Source of the DNA: Microdochium bolleyi
Lineage: Eukaryota > Ascomycota > Sordariomycetes > Xylariales > Microdochiaceae
Length of the DNA stretch: 64,000 nt
Direction of reading: 5' to 3'
NCBI GenBank assembly: GCA_001566295.1
Contig: KQ964247.1
Coordinates: 1,798,001 to 1,862,000 of the forward strand
The notes beneath the pieces are model-generated. The model had not been told where the DNA came from, did no database searches, and was given only the letters and a program-made list of their open reading frames with translations. Position 1 is the first letter of the stretch, and the number at the start of each line of letters is the position of its first letter. Positions 57,480-64,000 of this stretch are shown here, one piece after another. Position numbers and translations under genes: made by a program.

Positions 57480-60400
57480 TTTGTATTATGTTGTTGGGAC
57501 TCGGGGTGGTTTCTGGTAGTTGTTGAAGCTGTGGACTGGGACAAGGTCTCGTGACGACGGCAGACGGTGATTGGGCGACAAGGTGGTCGTTGGGCAGCGG
57601 GACCGAGGAAGTGTCGCAGGTGATGGCTGACAGCTGACGCTGATCTGCTAAGAGAGGATTCGAGGGTGTTGACAAAGTGATATTCGAATATCGTTGGACA
57701 GGACGGGCCTGAGCCTTTGGGGAAGAATAACAGGAAGTCGTCGACGAGGCCCGGAGGTGGGTTATGTCTGGCGGAGAGGAGCGCAGAGGGAGGGCAGATG
57801 CGCCGTTACGTACATACCCTACATGGCAGGATGCAGCCGGGGCTTTGGCAGCGAGAGTCGGATCGGCGAGTCGCTAAGACAGTGGCGGGCAGGCGCGGCA
57901 ACCAGACCAGACCAGGCAGAGCGACCGAGTGCCGTAGATAGTGGGCTGGTGGGGCGCGCAACGACTCGCAGCGACAGGCTAGCGCCAGCAAATGCCTGCG
58001 CCGTGACTGGCTGCGTGCCAGGGGTGGAGACCTGCATCGCGCTTTCCAGTCTGGGCCAGGCGCAGGCTCCACAGCCGGCCCACATGCTATCCTTGCGAGG
58101 CCCGCCCAATGCAACGCCCGTCCAAGGGTCCTCCGAACCGACCACCGCCAAAGTTGCTCTCCCTCCCCCACCGTGGCCTAGTTGGTCCTCCTCCACGCCC
58201 ACCACTGCTCGGCGGACTTCCATGTGCGTGCGGGTGGCCACTTTGTGTCCTCGGCATGGCTGATGGCCGTCGTTCGCTGTTCGCCTCTATGTGTCGCGTG
58301 CCTTCTTGCCGGTTCGACGGCAACCGCCTGTCAAGACCAACGTCAAGGCTCGGATGTTGCTCGAGACATTCGTCTTCAGCATTTGCCCGTCCTTGTTCCT
58401 GAGACCTCGGCGGAATCCGTAACGACGACGACCGGGGTCCTGTCTCTGTGCCTCAAAATGGTTTCCGCCATGCAGGCCGACGGAGGGAGGCTCTCTTGTG
58501 CCACACTGCCCGATTCGACACTGGCTGGCTGGCTGGCTGGCTCCTCTTGTCGACGCGCGCACACAACGATCCACACACCGTCGTCGTGTCTTCCCAGCAC
58601 CCGGTATCCAGCATCCCTGCCACAACCATCACCCTGGGCGGGTGTGCACTCGATTGTGATGTGCAGCGCAGCGCAAGCACTAAAATGTTAGATCGAGCCG
58701 TGGATCCGGACACTGCAGCAATTCCGAGTACTGAATAGCCACTACAGCTTCGACAATATCTCAAGAAACCAGTAGGTCTTGTGCGAACCAGTCTAGATTG
58801 GCGATCGCTGGCAGGCTGCACGGCAGGGCGCACTCAATTGTTTCCCAGGTCCCCAGCACAGACTCGTGACGACGCGGCATGATGGCATGGGCAAGGGTTG
58901 TGCTGCGAAACTGCCCCTCCACCGCAGGAGGCGGGGTCCCTCCCTGCTGAAGCGTGCTGCGTGCTACGTGCGGTACGGAGAACCAAAATTGGATCCGGAT
59001 ATCAGGCATCGGACCCAGGCTCGCCAGGCTAGGGAGCTCAACACGTCGCTATGTTGGGTTTGCGAAGTGATAATTTGCAGTCTCATCCCCTCAAGTCTGG
59101 CCTCACAAGTGGCTGGACACGACCGACTTAGCTGCCTTCATGCCTGAAGAAAGTGAGTGCTTCAGTGACATGCCTTCCAGCATCATCAACCGCCATCTTC
59201 TCCATGGGCTCGACACCTGTGGTCGAGAGGTGCTCGTCTTGGCCATACCTGGCCTGCAAGGGCAACAAGTAGAAAGAACCAGTAAGATCAACATGGATTG
59301 TGCACTCGAGTACCAAAGGGTGCGGAGCCTTTGGATCGAGTCAGTTCCCATCTCTTAGCTCAACAAGACGATCTATCAAAGCTGGACCGCAGCATCATCG
59401 CATACTCATGGTGCAAAGCTAAGGGCTGGGTCCAACGACGATGCGAATTGATGCTGGAGAACGTGCCAGAAGATCTACATCTACTCCCCAAATAGGCTGC
59501 ATGATTGGGTGCCAGTGGCTCGCGGAAAACCTGCGGCTGAGGCCTAGCGCTCGAGTTCACCGCAGCATCTCGATCGCAACTCTGGCATACGTCAGAGCCG
59601 TCAATGGTTATAACGTCCAACTGTGTCAACTCTGACCTCATCTCGAGCGTTGACCGACTTATCGACGCAGTGCATCGTCAGAACAAAACTGATGGGGCAC
59701 CGATCCTACTTCGAATGACAGATTGAGAATCCAGGATGCCCGATTCGCAGCATCATGTACCTACGGCATTGAGACGAGATCGGCGGACAGTGCAATTATC
59801 CACAATCCGTTGGTCGACACGCGCGAAGCATTGCAGCATAACGCAAGGCCTGTGCCGGTTCTCCTCCTTGAAAGGCTCTCGGCGAATCGGCAAGTCTGAA
59901 CTTTCCTGATGCCACCTCGGACTGCCAGCAGAAACTCTGGCTTGAGACAAGGATACCAAGACTTTGGACAGCTCAAAGTTCAAAGACAACTCGAGGCGTT
60001 GACAAGTGCGGAGAAATGCGATGCCACAACTCTGGCAGAGTGAGCCACAAAAGAGTTTCGGGAGCGGGCAGTGATTGGTCTGCTGCCTGCTGATCTGATA
60101 TGCAGGCTTATCTTGCTGCAGACTGTGATTGGCGAGGTGATCAGACGCCGCGGAGTTTAATGTCTTGCAACCACTGCAGGGAGCATTCGTCCCAAGGTTC
60201 TTTGCACCCCAAAAGACAATGCTCGGCATCGAGTTTGTCGAGTTCATAGTGCGGAATTACAGGGTCGCGGGATTATTACGCAGTGGACACCATGTCAAAC
60301 GGAAGCGAGCGAGTCATTTCCAAAGAGGCACTCGAGGGCACTCTGGACACCGGACGGATTTCGACCCTAGTCGAGAAGAAAATAAAAAGAATGAATTCCG

Positions 60401-61214
60401 CGCACTGCAGCTTCTGCGAGCTCAAGTGGCAGACCAAAGTGTGCAGAGTCGATGGCAATTACTCATGTTGTCAGACACCTCATCAGTCAAGACCATCTCG
60501 AGACCGCCCTGGGGTGCTTATCACAGCGCTCTGATTGGCTGTGTGCTAGTGTCAAGCTAAGACTGGCCCCTGTCGCTGCCATGCAGATGCAGGCAGGTAG
60601 CTCAGCAGCGCTAGCCAAACCAGGCATCATGGCATGCATGTGCCTCCCGCCTGCAGTGGGGCCGCTCCACCGAGCACCCCGAAGCGCTCGGCTCTGAACT
60701 ACCCACCTTGTCCGCTTAGGTGCCCTCTCGTGAGCCCTCCTGGAGTGCGACTCCGAGGAGGCGAGCCCGTCGGGCCTGCCGGCCAGCGCGGCAACTTATG
60801 CCTGACTGCGGCGCCATAGCTGACGTACCACGTACTCCGTGCCTCAGGGTGCAGACACCCGCAGCAGGATGGTCGCCACGTGACGCGACGCCCGCCCGCT
60901 GCGCTGGCTTTCCAGCAGGCCCGGGCACCTTTTTGAGGCTGTCGTCGGCTTTGCTGTCGCCCAACTCTCGGTGCTCCGCAGGTCCGGCGGAGGGCGACTA
61001 TTACTTTGATTACTCCGTAGCGCTGGGCCCCGCCGCATCTACCTGCCCCATTCTGCACCCGCTTTCCTGGTGTCTCATCGGCCCTGCCCGGTTGCTGTTA
61101 CGTGATGGCTCCCCACGCCGCCCGCGGGATCACCTTACTGCGGACAAGGAGCAACTGTTCGTTCACTCTTCACGTGCGCAACCTGGCCCTGCACCGGCCG
61201 GCATTGCTGCTACG

Positions 61215-61238
61215 GCTGCTGCTGCTGCTGCTGCTGCA
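61215..61238. repeat. CTG trinucleotide run
   Basis: About seven to eight CTG units in non-coding sequence. Confidence 0.85.
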
Positions 61239-61880
61239 GAACGGTCGGCACGCGTCTGCCGCCCGCATACCCACGGGGGCGGCCGCTTGTATTCTTATCC
61301 AGGCCCAGGCTCGCCAAGCCCAGGCCAGACTGCCCGAGCCCACCCATTTCGGATGACCGTACCGACTGGCATAGAGAGAAGGGCCGTTGGTGGCATGGCC
61401 GCCAGTCCCAGCCAAGTCTTCTACCGATGCGTGCACGCGCCTGCACCTGAGAGTATGGCAGGGAATGCGTTCTACCGGGCGCCACCGTCCCGTTTCCCAA
61501 CGACAAGTGCCCGTCCTCACCTGCGAGGTTGTTCCCTGCGCGACGGCGCTGGACCCTGAAACCTGGCCCTTGACACAACCCGGACTGCCTAAAGTGAACT
61601 AAAAGGTAGAAAAACACTGCTCGGCCCTGCCTGTCAAATGGACAACGGCCCGGTACTCGGGGCCCATGCCTACCTTACTTACCTAAGACGCTACGCTACG
61701 TACTATGTATTGTCTCTGTGCTCCATCTTTTGCTTCTAGAACGGGGGCGGGCCGGGCTGGCTGTCCACACGACGACGACCACCACCACCCACCGCCGATC
61801 ACCGACCACGAGGCCGCCAGGCCGCTCCGGCTCTCGTTATAGATGGGTCTGCCCGGCGTAGGTGGCTCTGTGTGTGTGTG

Positions 61881-61892
61881 CCCCCCCCCCCC
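61881..61892. repeat. C homopolymer, 12 bases
   Basis: Twelve C after a short TG run; length may be affected by sequencing error. Confidence 0.85.
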
Positions 61893-63340
61893 TTTGGCTC
61901 CCCTCTTTCGCCGCGTGTACGAGCTTGCGCGCAAGGTTGCACACGTACATGCCCGCGGTCTGGCTCGCGCACCTCTGTGGATGCCGTCGCGATACCTAGG
62001 TCACAGCTGCCTGTGCCCCCATCCCGGGAACCCTTCCTCGTGATGGGCTGGACCCTGGGGGGCTTTGGTATGTGGCAAAGGGGTCATTCCGTCCAGCCAC
62101 AGGTATCATCGTTCCGCAGTGAACTAAACTAAAACCTACCCTCAAACCAATGGCTTTTGGTTGTTGTCCTGAGCTTTGAGACCCCCTTCTGGAACCATGG
62201 CGGTGGTGGCTTGCCCGGGCGTCACGTTCGCGCGGGCCGACGTGCGTACAAGCGCTCCACCTCTGGTATCGTGCGTATGTGTCGGTGTCTCCTGGCAACC
62301 TACGCTGTGTGTGGTTTGTATCGTGAGAAGCTGCGTTCTCGGTCTGTTCTGCTTCGCCTGCCCCTCTGTGGGTTATATTTCCACTGTTTTCTCCCCTTGG
62401 AGTAGAGTATGGTAGAGTCGGTAGTCCATATTAGACGTGAGTGGGCTGGGTGAACCGTGTACGGAGCAGCGGCTCCGATAGACATGGTCTGCCGTCTGAC
62501 ATGGACTAAGGGGGGAGCATACATGCCGAGCAAAACGTGGCTCTTCGAGGGTAGATCGAGCGGCTCGACCGCATGGCACGGCACCGCGGGGGACGCAAGC
62601 TGCTGAGGAATTTGTGGCGATCTACCTGGGCCCCTACTCCATAGATCTCGCGGTGTGGATATACCACGAATGGAGACGGAGCCATTGGTTCTCAGTCCCC
62701 TCCTCTCAGGACTCGGGGAGTCTCGCGGGCTTATTATTATGGCTCTCCTTGACACTCCGAGCCAGACCACATGCAAGAGACACACGGGTATATGTGGATT
62801 TCATGTCTCTTGATCTCCTCGGTCTCCGCTGTTTTCCTTGCTGTCGTCTTGTCGTGTCTCCTCTTTTTCTCTCGCCCGGGGGCCACCGACTTGCCCCAGC
62901 TCGCCTGGTCTACCTACTGAGCGTGAGGAAGCGGAGCTGTGCAGAACTGCCAGCTGTAATATCTGCATGTAAGCTCCGTGGAGGCCCGCTGTAAGTGAGT
63001 CCGTGTGTCTCCTCGGAGGTTTCTCCGTGGGGATAGCTGTGGAGCATGCTCGCATGATATAGGACACATTTGCTTGCAGACGTGTGCAGTGCCGTAACAA
63101 TAAGATGGAACGTGAGAACGCATGCGACGACCAGATGATCTGCAGATGGATGTCCGAGAGTCACGCTTCTCGAGCGTAAAAGGATTATGGCACCGTACCA
63201 AGGTTCGATTTGTGGTGCCCGGACGACTACTCGCCACTGGTCACGAACAGTGCTGTGTAAGTGTCAATTCGAAACTATTTTGCAAGATGCTTCTCCATGA
63301 CCATCGTATAGTATAGCCCTAGCACAGCATTTGCCACACC

Positions 63341-64000
63341 TCATATTCCCTCCTGAACACCCTCAACCCAAGTCCCGCTCTTCCCACCCTCCTTGTGCAC
63401 TACTCTCAGCCCTTCGATCCGCATCCCCTTGTCCACAGCCTTGCACATGTCATACACGGTCAGCGCGGCCGTCGACGCAGCCGTGAGCGCCTCCATCTCA
63501 ACGCCAGTCTTGCCCTCGCACCCCACGGTGGCCTCGATGTCGACACTCCCGTTACCGTTGCCCGCCGCGTCATCAACCGTGAGGTCGACTGCGACCTTGG
63601 TGATCATGATCGGGTGGCACAGCGGGATCAGATCCGGGGTGCGCTTGGCGGCCATGATCCCCGCGACGCGCGCCACGCCCAGGACGTCGCCTTTCTTGAT
63701 TTGGTTGTCGCGGATGAGCTGTACGGCCGTCTTGCTCGTGAAGACGACGCGGCAGCGCGCCCTGGCGATGCGTTTGGTGGGTTGCTTGTCGGCGATGGAG
63801 ACCATGTGCGCGGAGCCGGTGTCGGACACGTGCGTGAGCCTGTCTGGGGAAGGAGGCGGCTCGGTAGGTTTTGAAGTAGCCTGGTTTCGTCGGAAAGTCG
63901 TTGAGAAGCACCGGAGGGTTGACGGGTTCCCAAGAGCATTTACAGAAGTCCAGAGCATAGGCTTGGTCTCCTGCTTGAGAGACCCGGAGCTCCATGATCG
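63341..64000 (-). CDS. MoaC domain of molybdopterin biosynthesis protein (5' end outside window)
   Basis: MoaC acts with MoaA to make cyclic pyranopterin monophosphate from GTP, the first step of molybdenum cofactor synthesis (needed for nitrate reductase, xanthine dehydrogenase and sulfite oxidase). The domain is nearly complete: LTHVSDTGSAHMVSI, KKGDVLGVARVAGIMAAKRT, DLIPLCHPIMITKVAV, and GVEMEALTAASTAALTVYDM with CKAVDKGMRI. All are family signatures. In filamentous fungi (cnxABC, nit-7) MoaC is fused behind MoaA. The frame stays open to the window edge (SLKQETKPMLWTS...), which fits a linker from an upstream MoaA part, but a start at Met 63958 with a leader-like MLWTSVNALGNPS...FSTTFRR cannot be excluded. 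The stop is at 63341. Confidence 0.85.
   Translation of the reverse strand, partial: RSWSSGSLKQETKPMLWTSVNALGNPSTLRCFSTTFRRNQATSKPTEPPPSPDRLTHVSDTGSAHMVSIADKQPTKRIARARCRVVFTSKTAVQLIRDNQIKKGDVLGVARVAGIMAAKRTPDLIPLCHPIMITKVAVDLTVDDAAGNGNGSVDIEATVGCEGKTGVEMEALTAASTAALTVYDMCKAVDKGMRIEGLRVVHKEGGKSGTWVEGVQEGI

Larger units (their letters stand above)
57480..63340. other. 5.9 kb gene-poor region upstream of the FYVE gene
   Basis: The left part should hold the FYVE promoter. No ORF with recognisable features; a long GC-rich frame (60720-61559, plus) reads as low-complexity translation. It contains a GGCT tandem (58521-58538), a CTG run and a C homopolymer (listed). Confidence 0.35.

Noticed and set aside
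60720..61559. 279-codon plus-strand frame
   Set aside because: GC-rich low-complexity translation containing a CTG-derived Ala run; competing frames on both strands.

Overview
This 64 kb window comes from the nuclear genome of a filamentous ascomycete. Sordariomycetes is the most likely class; I infer this from the proteins rather than from any marker gene. The evidence is short GT-AG introns with CTGAC/CTRAC-like branch points, a scytalone dehydratase of DHN-melanin synthesis, an AzgA purine permease, Zn2Cys6 and forkhead regulators, a Dot1 methyltransferase and a fungal-type MoaC. The DNA looks GC-rich by eye. I see no transposon, tRNA, rRNA, CRISPR array or clear RIP-degraded block.

I support 19 protein-coding genes, with exons joined by reading splice sites by eye. 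From left to right they are: a mitochondrial-looking thioredoxin-like protein (-), ELP6 (+), RPL37 (-), ATG3 (+), an AzgA-type purine permease (-), a CaMKK/Snf1-activating-type kinase (-), BET5 (+), PEX3 (-), ATG101 (+), a forkhead factor (-), ATG16 (+), DOT1 (-), scytalone dehydratase (-), a Zn2Cys6 factor (+), an unrecognised 340-residue protein (+), an ELO-type fatty-acid elongase (-), a long-chain alcohol oxidase (+), a FYVE protein (-), and the MoaC part of a molybdopterin gene (-) that runs off the right edge.

The left half (0-31 kb) is fairly gene-dense and made of conserved housekeeping genes, mostly in divergent or convergent pairs. Three core autophagy genes lie within 24 kb: ATG3 (the Atg8-lipidating E2), ATG101 (initiation complex) and ATG16 (scaffold of the Atg12-Atg5 E3). 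PEX3, the TRAPP subunit BET5 and a kinase of the AMPK-activating family lie among them. The right half (31-64 kb) is sparser and more metabolic: melanin synthesis, very-long-chain lipid and alcohol oxidation, and molybdenum cofactor. It has intergenic stretches of about 7.5 kb (before the unknown gene) and 5.9 kb (before the FYVE gene).

The main observations for follow-up are: the ATG/PEX gene concentration; the unrecognised gene behind a very long upstream region; CCTCGG-type (FarA/FarB-like) sites in the elongase/alcohol-oxidase and PEX3/ATG101 divergent promoters; a duplicated 17-residue motif in the purine permease tail; a C-terminal extension on scytalone dehydratase; and a perfect 22-nt inverted repeat beside a compound microsatellite.
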